64,000 nucleotides of DNA from Streptomyces umbrinus (GTDB lineage: Bacteria > Actinomycetota > Actinomycetes > Streptomycetales > Streptomycetaceae): positions 8,122,001 to 8,186,000 of the forward strand of contig NZ_JAUSZI010000002.1 of NCBI RefSeq assembly GCF_030817415.1, read 5' to 3'. The notes beneath the pieces were generated by a model. That model ran no database searches. It was given only the letters and a program-made list of their open reading frames with translations, and was not told the DNA's origin. The position numbers were made by a program, and so were the translations under genes. Shown in pieces: positions 19,191 to 30,000 of this stretch (within the stretch, counting starts at the first letter, position 1; each line of letters starts with the position of its first letter).

Positions 19191-20469
19191 GGTCGTTGCA
19201 ACACGTGGTCGGTTGTTCAGGCCGCGAGTAGTTTAGACAGGCGCTCGGCTGGGGTTTCCCAGCCGAGCGTTTTGCGTGGGCGGCTGTTGAGTTCGGCGGC
19301 GGCTGCGTCCAGGTGCTTGCGGGTGTGGACGGACAGGTCGGTGCCCTTGGGGAAGTACTGCCGCAGCAGGCCGTTGGTGTTCTCGTTCGAGCCGCGCTGC
19401 CAGGGACTGGCCGGGTTGCAGAAGTAGACCGGGATGTCGGTGGCGATGGTGAATGCCTGGTGGGCGGCCATCTCCGAGCCCTGGTCCCAGGTGAGGGAAC
19501 GCCGCAGGTGGGGCGGCAGGGTTTGGACGGTTTCCACGAGAGCGTCGCGGGTGCTGGCCGCGCTGTGGTCGATGGGCAGGTGGACCAGCATCACGTAACG
19601 GGTGGTGCGTTCGACGAGTGTGCCGATCGCCGATTTGTGGTCCTTGCCGATGATGAGGTCGCCTTCCCAGTGTCCTGGGACGGCCCGGTCGTCGGCTTCT
19701 GCCGGGCGGTCGCTGACCATGACCATGTTCGGGATCGATCGGGGCTGGCGCTTGTATGCCTGCCGGTGAGGACGTCGGCGGGCGCGTCCGCTGCGCAGGG
19801 CGCGGGCCAGTTCCCGGCGCAGTTCGCCCCGTCCCTGGACGTAGAGGGCCTGGTAGATCGTCTCGTGGGTCACGTGCATCTCCGGCCGGCTGGGGAACCG
19901 TATGCGCAGAGCGTGGCAGATCTGTTCCGGGCTCCACCGCAGGGTCAGGTGGTCCTGGACGAAGTCCCGCAGTTCGGCGCTCTGGCCGATCTTCCCCGGC
20001 TTGGGGCGGGGCCGGCGGGCGTCGGCGCGGGCCTGGGCGGCGTGGGGCCGGTACTGGCCGTTGGTGGGATGCCGGTTGCGGCGGATCTCCCTGCTGATGG
20101 TCGAGGGGCTGCGGCCCAGCTCGGCGGCGATCGCGCGGATGGTGGTTCTCTCGCGGAGCCGGTCGGCTATGTGGATGCGGTCAGCCTCGCGCAGGTAGCG
20201 GGAAGGGCCAGAAGGAGGCGGCGCCTCCTGGTAGATCGGAGGCGCCGCCTTCTTCCGGCCGACGTTCGCGTGTGAACCGTTACGCCATCTTTTGCCGGTC
20301 CGCAGGTTGATGCCGACGATTCGGCAGGCTTCCTGACTGCTCACGCCTTGCTGCATGAGCTGGAAGTATGCGGCCCGTTCCCGGTCCAGCTTCTTCGGCC
20401 CCTGCCGCTGGCGTTCCTTGCGTACTTCGAAGTCCATCGCATCCCCTGACTGGGGGTGTTGCGACGACC
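19191..20469 (-). mobile_element. IS30-family insertion sequence, complete
   Basis: The transposase gene is bounded by imperfect terminal inverted repeats: GGTCGTTGCAACAC (19191-19204) and GTGTTGCGACGACC (20456-20469), matching at 13 of 14 positions. The length of about 1.28 kb is slightly above the family norm of 1.0-1.25 kb. I could not identify a convincing target duplication, so the outer edges may be a few bases off. The element separates the large membrane protein gene from cyp125. Confidence 0.75.
19217..20437 (-). CDS. IS30-family DDE transposase
   Basis: A 406-residue transposase that appears intact. The N-terminal helix-turn-helix regions (YFQLMQQGVSSQEACRIVGI and TIRAIAAELGRSPSTISREI) bind the ends. 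The catalytic core has the three acidic residues in HWEGDLIIGKDHKSAIGTLVE, LTWDQGSEMA and SPWQRGSNENTNGLLRQYFPKGTD, the last being the IS30 family signature. It ends with the RPRKTLGWETPAE motif typical of the family. No frameshift or premature stop, so the element may be active. Confidence 0.95.
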   Translation of the reverse strand: MDFEVRKERQRQGPKKLDRERAAYFQLMQQGVSSQEACRIVGINLRTGKRWRNGSHANVGRKKAAPPIYQEAPPPSGPSRYLREADRIHIADRLRERTTIRAIAAELGRSPSTISREIRRNRHPTNGQYRPHAAQARADARRPRPKPGKIGQSAELRDFVQDHLTLRWSPEQICHALRIRFPSRPEMHVTHETIYQALYVQGRGELRRELARALRSGRARRRPHRQAYKRQPRSIPNMVMVSDRPAEADDRAVPGHWEGDLIIGKDHKSAIGTLVERTTRYVMLVHLPIDHSAASTRDALVETVQTLPPHLRRSLTWDQGSEMAAHQAFTIATDIPVYFCNPASPWQRGSNENTNGLLRQYFPKGTDLSVHTRKHLDAAAAELNSRPRKTLGWETPAERLSKLLAA

Positions 20470-20482
20470 ACTAGAACTCAAG

Positions 20483-20516
20483 GGCAGGGGCGGGGCGTAG
20501 GGGGGATGCCCCTGCC
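20483..20516 (-). terminator. hairpin downstream of cyp125
   Basis: GGCAGGGGC and GCCCCTGCC form a perfect 9-bp stem with a 16-nt loop, 25 bp beyond the stop of the P450 gene. It lies between that gene and the IS30 element and would end the P450 transcript. Confidence 0.6.
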
Positions 20517-20541
20517 TCCCGCGTAGCGGGTCACCGGCGGC

Positions 20542-21786
20542 TCAACCGGCGCTGACCTGCAGTTCCTTGACGCCGTTGATCCAGGCCGAGCGCAGCCGGC
20601 GCGGGTCGCCGACCAGCCGGAGGCCGGGCATCGCGTCGGCGATCGCGTTGAAGATCAGGTCGATCTCCAGAGTGGCCAGCGACTTGCCGAGGCAGAAGTG
20701 CGGGCCGCCGCCCCCGAAGCCGAGGTGCGGGTTCGGGTCGCGGGTGATGTCGAAGACCTCCGGTGAGTCGAAGACCTCCGGGTCGTTGTTGGCGGAGGAG
20801 TAGAAGATGCCGACGCGGTCGCCCTTCTTGATCTGCTTGCCGCCCAGTTCGGTGTCCTGGGTCGCCGTGCGCTGGAAGGACACGACGGGTGTCGCCCAGC
20901 GGACGATCTCCTCGGCGGCGGTCGCCGGGCGCTCCCGCTTGTAGAGGTCCCACTGGTCGTCGTGGGTGAGGAAGGCGTGCATGCCGTGGGTGATGGCGTT
21001 ACGGGTCGTCTCGTTGCCCGCGACGGCCAGCATGAGTACGAAGAAGCCGAACTCGTCCGAGCCGAGGTTGCCCTCGTCCTCGGCGGCGACCAGCGTGGTG
21101 ACGATGTCCTTGGCCGGGCACTGTTTGCGGTCGGCAGACATGTTCATCGCGTAGGCGAGGATCTCGGTGGCCGACTCCTGGCCGACCTCCTCGGTGATCG
21201 CGTACTCCGGGTCGTCGTACGCGATCATCTTGTTGGACCAGTCGAAGATCTTGGCGCGGTCCTCCTGCGGGATGCCGATCAGCTCGGCTATCGCCTGGAG
21301 GGGCAGTTCGCAGGCGACCTCGGTCACGAAGTCGAAGGAACCGCCAGGGCCCGCGTTCGCCAGCGCGGTCTCGACGATCCGGCCCGCGCGGCCGCGCAGG
21401 TTCTCCTCCAGTGCGCGGATGGCCCGCGGGGTGAAGCCGCGCTGGACGATCTGGCGGACCCGGGTGTGCTCGGGCGGGTCCATGTTCAGCAGGATCAGCC
21501 GCTGCGCGTCGATCGCGTCGCGCTCCATGTGCTCGTTGAAGCGGATGATCGCGGTGTTGAGGGTGGAGGAGAACAACTCGGGGTGCGTGGATACGTACTT
21601 GACGTCGGCGTGCAGGGTGACGGCCCAGTAGCCCTCGTCCCCGAAGCCGGCGAGATTGGGCGACTGTGGGATCCAGCGGACCGGCTCGGTCCGACGCAGC
21701 TCGGCGAACTCCGGGAAGGGCACGCGGTGGTGCAGCACGTCGGGGTCGGTGAAATCGAACCCGTCGGGCAGCGCTGGACAGGTCAT
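20542..21786 (-). CDS. cyp125: cytochrome P450, CYP125 type (steroid C26/C27 monooxygenase)
   Basis: A 414-residue P450. It has the I-helix AGNETTRN, the ExxR helix EEIVRW, and the heme loop GFGGGGPHFCLG with the ligating cysteine. The opening LPDGFDFTDPDVL and the segments LPLQAIAELIG, FDWSNKM, DDPEYA and DEFGFFVLMLAVAGNETTRN closely match mycobacterial CYP125, which oxidises the terminal methyl of the cholesterol side chain. The ATG at 21786 follows TGGAG. It is divergent from fadA5 with two KstR-like boxes between them. Redox partners are probably ferredoxins such as the one at 42170. The substrate range is inferred from homology. Confidence 0.85.
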   Translation of the reverse strand: MTCPALPDGFDFTDPDVLHHRVPFPEFAELRRTEPVRWIPQSPNLAGFGDEGYWAVTLHADVKYVSTHPELFSSTLNTAIIRFNEHMERDAIDAQRLILLNMDPPEHTRVRQIVQRGFTPRAIRALEENLRGRAGRIVETALANAGPGGSFDFVTEVACELPLQAIAELIGIPQEDRAKIFDWSNKMIAYDDPEYAITEEVGQESATEILAYAMNMSADRKQCPAKDIVTTLVAAEDEGNLGSDEFGFFVLMLAVAGNETTRNAITHGMHAFLTHDDQWDLYKRERPATAAEEIVRWATPVVSFQRTATQDTELGGKQIKKGDRVGIFYSSANNDPEVFDSPEVFDITRDPNPHLGFGGGGPHFCLGKSLATLEIDLIFNAIADAMPGLRLVGDPRRLRSAWINGVKELQVSAG

Positions 21787-21826
21787 CGGCAACTCCAGGT
21801 CGTGCGACGGTCGGGTTCTGTCGGTC

Positions 21827-21895
21827 GAGTTCTGGCAGTGAGGTTCCGGCAGTGAGGTTCCGGCAGTGAGGTTCCGGCAGTGGGGTTCTGGCGGT
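21827..21895. repeat. 14-bp minisatellite in the cyp125 leader
   Basis: Three perfect copies of GAGGTTCCGGCAGT (21840-21881) flanked by two degenerate ones lie 40-110 bp upstream of the P450 start. The unit is not a multiple of three, so it is non-coding. It lies between the start codon and the regulatory sites at 21910 and 21948, so copy number would alter leader length or promoter spacing. Confidence 0.75.
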
Positions 21896-21909
21896 CGGTC
21901 TGTCGCGTT

Positions 21910-21924
21910 CTGACGGCCCATCAG
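21910..21924. promoter_or_regulatory. CTGAC-N5-GTCAG operator class, one mismatch
   Basis: CTGACGGCCCATCAG has the same arm and 5-bp spacer layout as the sites at 52687, 60826 and 40665. One position of the right arm differs (A for G). It lies about 124 bp upstream of cyp125. Alone it would be weak evidence. Its presence beside a KstR-like box, as at 60826, makes it more credible. Confidence 0.4.
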
Positions 21925-21947
21925 GTACCGGGAATTGCCGTGAAGGT

Positions 21948-21961
21948 AGTAACGGGTTCTA
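21948..21961. promoter_or_regulatory. KstR-like box, one mismatch (cyp125 side)
   Basis: AGTAACGGGTTCTA fits the 14-bp KstR consensus TnnAACnnGTTnnA except for the first base. It lies about 160 bp upstream of cyp125 in the shared cyp125/fadA5 control region. Confidence 0.55.
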
Positions 21962-22046
21962 CAAGTGGCAAGAGGTGCGACGACCCGAATTGCGTGCGGA
22001 AGTCGTGCAGATCGCGACTTCGGGAGCTGCACGACTCTTGCGGTGA

Positions 22047-23592
<1,546 letters not shown>

Positions 23593-24499
23593 AGCGTTCC
23601 TCCATCACCCGCCGGATCAGCTCCGCCGAATCCCTGAGGGAGAGGGCAGCGGCCTGAAGATGATCGTAACGGAGCGAACAGTCCTTGACAGTGTCCGGGT
23701 TGGCGGTCGGATGCCCGGTGCCGTAGCCCTCGGTGTAGACGATGTCCGGATCGCTCGTGAAGCGGAAGAGGGTATATGAGCCTTGCAATCCCGCGTGCGC
23801 TCCAGCTGAGAACGGCAGGATCTGGATGTTGATCCGTGGATTGCCGTCGAACGACAACAGGTGTGTCAGTTGCCCTCGCATGGTCTCTGCATCGCCGATT
23901 GCCTGGTGCAGCGCGGCCTCGCTGAGGGCCATCCACATGACTGGCGGCTCGCCCTTTTCGAAGATGCGCTGGCGGGCCAGCCGTACTGCGGTGCGGTCGG
24001 TCAGGTCGTTCTGATCCAGTGCGCCGAGCACGGCACGCGCGTACGACTCGGTCTGGAGGAGACCATGGATCGCGTACGTCTGGAAGGTGCAGATCTCGAC
24101 CGCCCGCGCTTCCAACTCCGCCACCTGTTGGAACCAGGCCGGTAGTTGGCTACGCATCACCAACGCGACGAGTCGCGACAGCAACCCGCCCGTCCCCAGC
24201 GCCGCATCCACCCGTTCGCTGAACTCCTGCGTGGGCAGCTTGCGGGCCGTTTCGATCTGGCCGACCAGCGAACCCGTGTAGTTGACGATGTCGCCGAGCT
24301 GCTTCTGGGTGAGCTCGGCGGCCTCTCGATGCCGTCGCAACTCGAACCCGTAGTAGTCGAGCGGCGATGCGCCCGGGTCGAGAACGTTGATGTGGGTCAC
24401 GTACGGGCCTCTCTCGCACGATGTGCAACTCGGCCCACCACCGGACCAGTTGTATCCGTTCCGTAGCCGAGGGTAGTCGCGCGAGGTCAGCCTTGGAGT

Positions 24500-24941
24500 G
24501 TGAACTACTACATTCCCCCCACCCTCGCGGGCCCCCGCACCACCCAGTACCGCATGCGCCTCACCGTCGGCGAGCACTCGCCGCAGTACGTCCGCCGCAT
24601 CGTCCGGTCGTATCTGCGTGAGTGGGAGATGGCCGAGCTGGCCGATGCCGTGGAACTGGGTGTGACCGAGCTGCTCGCCAACGTCGTACGTCATGTCCCG
24701 GACCGGCGCTGTCAGTTCCTGCTCCTGCGGCAGATGGCGGGGGTGCGGGTGGAGGTCACGGATGGCTGTCCCCGACTTCCGTGTGTCCCAGCCGAGTTGC
24801 CGCTGGAGACGGAAGGAGGGCGCGGGCTCGTGCTGGTGGACGCGGTGGTGGACAAGTGGGGGGGTGGAGCCGGTGGCCGGGGGAGGGGCCGGCAAAACGG
24901 TGTGGTTCGAGTGCGGGGCCGAGCCCCTCCCTCAGGATTGA
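24500..24941 (+). pseudogene. anti-sigma-factor-type ATP-binding protein, frameshifted near its end
   Basis: The first 120 residues read as a HATPase_c_2 protein: the N-box helix VELGVTELLANVVRHV, then VEVTDGCPRLP and GGRGLVLVDAVVDKWG. After DKWG the frame enters a G7 run (24858-24864) and turns into low-complexity sequence ending at 25003. With one G removed the frame continues as VEPVAGGGAGKTVWFECGAEP, the normal family C-terminus, and stops at 24941. So this is either a real frameshift, a phase-variable homopolymer, or a sequencing error. Such proteins act on sigma factors or their anti-anti-sigma partners. Confidence 0.75.
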
Positions 24942-24956
24942 GTACCTACGGTGCGA

Positions 24957-25430
24957 TCAGGTCCAGCGGTTGGTGCAGCCGGACGACCAGCGGTGGGAGC
25001 TGATGGCGTTCGAGGCGCGCGATCCGTCGCTGAAGGTGTTGTCCCTCAGGTCGTCGACGTACAGCTCCCCGCGGGCCAGACAGCCCGTGCCGCCTGAGTA
25101 GTTCGTGCCGTTGTAGAACTGGACGTTGTTGACGCCGCCGGAGTACGTGCCGGTGTTCAGCACTGACCAGGCGAAGTTGTCGTCCGCGCCGGTGAACGGC
25201 CCGGTGGTGTCACCCCAGTGGGCGTCGTTGCCCGAGGCCGTGCCGAGCAGAATCATGCAGTCGTCGAGGAGGTAGGCACGCATGTTGCCGTCCTCCCGGT
25301 GGGCGCGGTACTCGGCGTCGCAGGTGGGTCCCTGGGCGCCGGTTGTGTCGGCCTCGGCCGTGGCGGGGAGGGCGGTGCCGAGGGCGACGGCCAGTCCAGC
25401 CGCTGCCAGGACAGCGCGAATCTTTCGCAT
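24957..25430 (-). CDS. secreted small protein, peptidase-inhibitor family I36-like
   Basis: A 157-residue exported protein. Residues 1-28 form a signal peptide (MRKIRAVLAAAGLAVALGTA, then ATA-EA). The mature part has aromatic and glycine segments and cysteines in CDAEYRAHREDGN, DDCMILL, GCLARGELYVDDLRDN and SGCTNRW, which resembles the beta/gamma-crystallin-like I36 inhibitors of Streptomyces. The likely role is an extracellular inhibitor or matrix protein. The call is by motif appearance only. Confidence 0.6.
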   Translation of the reverse strand: MRKIRAVLAAAGLAVALGTALPATAEADTTGAQGPTCDAEYRAHREDGNMRAYLLDDCMILLGTASGNDAHWGDTTGPFTGADDNFAWSVLNTGTYSGGVNNVQFYNGTNYSGGTGCLARGELYVDDLRDNTFSDGSRASNAISSHRWSSGCTNRWT

Positions 25431-25468
25431 GGCTTCTCCTTGATCGTGAACCTGATGGTGATGGACAG

Positions 25469-26413
25469 TCAGTTCGAAGACGGGACGGTCCGGTTGGCTT
25501 TCGTCAGGGCCGCCAACCGCATCCGGGCGCTGGTGAAGATCTCCTCGGAATACCGCCCCCGCACCGGATCGCCGTACTCGCGGTCCAGCTCCTTCACCGT
25601 CCTGGCCAGTGCGGACTTCTGAGCGCAGGTGCTCTCCGCCACGGCCAGGTCCACCTCGACGGCGTGCGCCTCGGCGTCGCTCAGCCCTTTGGTCCGCTTC
25701 GGCAGGTCGGTCTGTATGGCGTCGGGGTCGGCGTAGACCCGCCCCGTCGTGCGGCGCATGCAGTCCGACCAGGCGCCGAGCGCGGTGGTGAAGCGTGTGT
25801 CGCGCAGGAGCTTCGGCACATACAGCGGTGCGAGATTGGTGGCGATCTTGTCGGCGTGGAAGTACGTCTCGGGGTCGCCGTACAGCTCTCCGCGGGCTTC
25901 GAGCTCGCAGCCGCCGACCGCGCTGCGGATGGAGCCCCCGGCCGGCAGCCGCACGGCGCGCACCGGAGTGTCCGGGCCGCCGTTGAGGGCGGTGAGGTAG
26001 CGGGCGCGTTCCGCGCGGGACAGGCGGTTGCGGTAGGCGAGGTTGGGATCGCGCTTCTTCTGAGCGAAGAACTTCCGCTGGATCAGTCCGCCGTACCCGT
26101 GTTCTCGCGCCCAGGAGACGTCGTTCCGCACGAACGGATGCGTAAAGGCGCGCAGTTCCTCGGGGCTGAGCGGGGTGAGAACCCAGTAGCGGAAACCCGC
26201 CTCCGCCATGCAGCGACTGATGATCCGCTGCTCGGCCTGCTCGACACGGCTTCGTTCGGCGTCGGTCAGTTCACGTGCCGGACCGGAGGACGAGGAACCG
26301 GCGGTCGGCCGACCGGACTCGGCAGCCGGGCCCGCGATGATCGTGCCGACGGCGATGGCCCCGGCCAGTGCGGCAGCCGTGGCGGTGGCAATGCCGGTGG
26401 CTCGTGCTCGCAC
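25469..26413 (-). CDS. secreted protein of unknown function, four-cysteine
   Basis: A 314-residue protein. The N-terminus has a signal sequence or anchor (ATGIATATAAALAGAIAVGTIIAG), then a Ser-rich linker and a mostly helical charged body. The paired segments IISRCMAEAGFRYWVL, VGGCELEARGELYG, AWSDCMRRTTGRVY and AESTCAQKSALA place four cysteines likely to form two disulfides. GTG 26413 is preceded by AAGGGGG. It lies between two other small exported proteins on the same strand. I do not recognise a family. Confidence 0.6.
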   Translation of the reverse strand: MRARATGIATATAAALAGAIAVGTIIAGPAAESGRPTAGSSSSGPARELTDAERSRVEQAEQRIISRCMAEAGFRYWVLTPLSPEELRAFTHPFVRNDVSWAREHGYGGLIQRKFFAQKKRDPNLAYRNRLSRAERARYLTALNGGPDTPVRAVRLPAGGSIRSAVGGCELEARGELYGDPETYFHADKIATNLAPLYVPKLLRDTRFTTALGAWSDCMRRTTGRVYADPDAIQTDLPKRTKGLSDAEAHAVEVDLAVAESTCAQKSALARTVKELDREYGDPVRGRYSEEIFTSARMRLAALTKANRTVPSSN

Positions 26414-26575
26414 GGTGTTCCCCCTTGCCCGGTGCGCTCTCCAGGAGAGCCGGCCGTCACGAACGGTGCGCTCCCGGCCCATCGAAGAAGGCACCGTTCG
26501 TACCTTGCGGGTGTCAGGGCCGAAGCGGGTGCTCGGGCACGGACGGGCCAGAACGTTCATGCCCCTTGGACGAAG

Positions 26576-26899
26576 TCACCAGTAGCGAACCCAGAGTTCG
26601 TAGTCGTCCCCGGGAAACCAGCTTCCGTTGATGCAGATGTAGCCCTCCCACTGGTTCCGGTTCACGCCATCGCGGCCCCTGTTCTCACAGTCGGCCAACC
26701 GTGAGTAGTAGCCCGTGAAGTGGTAGCCGACCGGATCGGGGACCGCGCTGGGCGCGGCCTGCGTCCGAGTGGTCTGAGCCGGTGCCGTCTGGGCCGCGGC
26801 GGGTGTGGCGGGTAAGGCAAGTGCCACGGCCACGACCGCCGCGGCGACCGGTAGCACGCGTAGCGCTGTGGTTCGTATCTTCGCCGGCCTGGATCGCAT
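26576..26899 (-). CDS. small secreted protein
   Basis: A 107-residue exported protein. Residues 1-37 form a signal peptide ending PAAAQ, then a Gln/Thr-rich spacer. The mature domain of about 55 residues has two cysteines (RLADCENRGRDG and YICINGSWF) and a Trp/Tyr-rich end (YELWVRYW). GGAGG lies four bases before the ATG. It starts 139 bp from the divergent nSTAND gene. No function known. Confidence 0.6.
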   Translation of the reverse strand: MRSRPAKIRTTALRVLPVAAAVVAVALALPATPAAAQTAPAQTTRTQAAPSAVPDPVGYHFTGYYSRLADCENRGRDGVNRNQWEGYICINGSWFPGDDYELWVRYW

Positions 26900-27038
26900 G
26901 GTGCCTCCGTCGATGTGTTGCGGACGTCTGCTTTCGGCCTTCCTACCGCCGTCGGATTTTTTGGCGTCGGTGGTGTGGCAGTGAACAAACAATCTGTGAA
27001 CAATCGCGGTGGGATTGACGGGGGAAATGAGGAGACCA

Positions 27039-30000
27039 GTGGCTCGTGGGGAACGCCCGCTCGACGCGGGTGACAACGAACTTCTGCAGTTCGCCGCCGA
27101 CCTGCGGCAGTTACGAAAGAGGGCCGGCAGCCCGACGTACCGGGAACTGGAGGTTCTCGCGCACTATTCGGTCGCCACGCTGTCGCAGGCTGCAGCGGGG
27201 CGGAGACTGCCGAGTCTTTCCGTGACCATCGCTTATGTGCGGGCCTGCGGCGGTGACACCCGGGAATGGGAGCGGCGTTGGCACAGGACCGCCGCCGGAA
27301 TCGCCGCGGAGGCCGCCCGCGACAAGTCGGGTGAGCCGGACGGGACGCGGTCCGGCGTACAGCCGTACCGGGGGCTTTCCGCTTTCCGCAGTGAGGACGC
27401 CGAGTGGTTCTTCGGGCGGGAGCAGGTGGTCGACGACCTGGTGACGCGGCTGAAGTACGGGCGCTTCGCGGCGGTGTTCGGGGCTTCGGGGGCGGGAAAG
27501 TCCTCGTTGTTGCGGGCGGGGCTGGTACCGCGTTGGCGGGGCGAGGGGCGGGAGGTCCTCCTGTTCACGCCAGGGCCTCGGCCGTTGGCGGAGACCGCGC
27601 TGCGGCTGGCCCGGTCGGCCGGACGTACGCCGGAAGACCTGTCCGCCGAACTGGCCGAGGGCCGGCAGGCGTTGCACCGGGCAGTTCGGCGGACACTCGC
27701 CGAGGGACCGGAGGACGCCGAACTGCTGCTGGTAGTGGACCAGTTCGAGGAAACGTTCACGTTGTGCCGGGACGAGGCCGAACGCACGCGGTTCGTCGAC
27801 GCACTCCTAGCCGCCGCACTCGCGGAGGACAGTCGGTGCCGAGTGGTGCTGGGAGTGCGGGCCGACTTCTACGCCCACTGCACCCGCTACCCGTCGCTGG
27901 TCGAGGCGTTGCGCGACGCGCAGGTGCCGGTCGGGCCGATGAGCGTGGACGAGCTTCGGCGGGCGGTGGTCCGTCCTGCCGTACGGGCCGGGCTGACCGT
28001 GGAGGGAGCGCTGCTGGCGACGCTCATGGCGCAGGCGCACGGTCAGGTGGGCGTGATGCCGCTGTTGTCGCACGCGCTGCTCGAGACCTGGCGGCGACGG
28101 CGGGGCAACGCGCTGACACTGGAGGCGTTCCAGGCGACCGGCGGGCTGGAGGGCGCCCTGGCGCGTACCGCGGAGGAGTTCTACCAGGAGCTGGACGCGG
28201 GACAACGCGAGCTTGCCCGGCAGGTGTTCCTGCGACTCACGGCGTTCGGTGAGGGAACCGAGGACACCCGGCGCCCGGCGCGCTTGGACGAGCTGGCGGA
28301 TCTGGACACGGACGGTGGTGTGGCCGCCGTGGTCGACGCGGCGGCCCGAGCACGGCTGTTGACCGTTGACCGCGACCGCCTGGAGCTGGCGCATGAGGCG
28401 CTGATCCGCTGCTGGCCTCGGCTGCACGGCTGGTTGTCCGAGGACCGTGAGACCCTGCGTTCCCTGCGTCGGCTCACCGAGGCGGCCCACGCCTGGGAGG
28501 AATTGGGCCGTGACCCGGGTGCGGTGTACCGCGGCGTCCGTCTGGCAGGAGCCGTGGAGCTGTCCCGAGGCCTGCTGACCGTGGGGGAACGGGACTTCGT
28601 GGACGCCGGAGTGGCGGCGCAGGCGGCCGATGACATGGCGACCCGGCGTCGCGCCCGATTACAGCGCCGTCTGCTGGCCCTTATGGCCTTCCTGCTGGCC
28701 GGGACCGTCGTCGCGGGGCTGACCGCCTACGACCAGCGAAGGGAAGCGCTGGGCCAGCGGAGTATCGCGCTCTCCCGCGCGATGGCCGCGCAGTCGGGCG
28801 CGGTGGCGTCGGGACAGCCGGAGGCATCGATGATGCTCGCCGTCCAGGCCTTCCGCACGGCCGGAATCACCGAAGCGCGCAGTGCGCTGCTCAGTACCCA
28901 GGCCGCGTACTTCGACGGCAGGCTCAAGGGCCACTCGGGCCCGGTGAACGCGGTGGCCTTCCGGCCGGGCGGACGGGAGCTCGCGACCGCGGGCGCCGAC
29001 CGGACGGTGGTGCTCTGGGAGGCGGCTCGCCGCAAGAGGACCGCGGTGCTGGGCGGGCACACCGGGGAGGTGATCGCGATCGCCTTCAGCCCGAACGGCA
29101 GACTTCTGGCCGTGGGCACGGCCGATCGGAGGATCAGGGTGTGGGACGTCGACCGGCGACGTCCGGTGCACGACTTTCCCGGCAGAGCGCGAGGACTGGC
29201 GTTCGCCCCGGACGGCAAGGTGCTGGCGTCCGGCGGCTCGGACAGCGTCGTCACGCTGCGCGACCTTTCGAGGGGCCGGGCCGTCGCGGTCCTGCGCGGC
29301 CACGGGGACGCGGTGAACGCCGTCGCGTTCACCCCGGACGGGTCCGGCCTCGTCTCGGGCGGCGACGACCGCACCGTCAGACTGTGGGACGTGGGCGGGC
29401 GCCGAACCCCGGTGGTCCTGCGCGGTCACAGCGACCTGGTCGAGGGCCTCGCCGTCAGCCCCGACGGCAAGACCGCCGCAAGCGCGGGAGCGGACCGCAC
29501 CATCAGGCTGTGGGATCTCACGCGACGTCGTACGTTCGCCGTGCTGCGCGGCCACAGTGATCAGGTCAACGCAGTGGCGTTCAACCACGACGGCAGCATG
29601 CTCGCGAGCGCCGGCGGCGAAGGAACCGTACGCGTCTGGGACGTGGACGACCACCGCCTGATCACCTCCCTGTCCGGGCACACCGACTATGCGATGGGTG
29701 TGGCGTTCGGCGGCCGGGGGGATGTGCTTGCGAGTGCGGGATTCGACGGTACGACGGTGCTGTGGGACCTGAACCGCTCGGCCCTCATCACGCACCCGCT
29801 CAGCGGGATCACCGGCGTCGCTCTCGGCCCGGACGGCCGGACGTTGGCCACGGGGGGCAGTGACGGGATGGTCAGGCTGTGGGATCTGGCGAGTCGGCGG
29901 TCGGTCGCGACGCTGCCCGGACACACCGGGGCGGTCGGGGCGGTCGCGTTCAGCCCCGACGGCCGGACACTGGTCACCGGGGGCAGTGACCGGATGGTCA

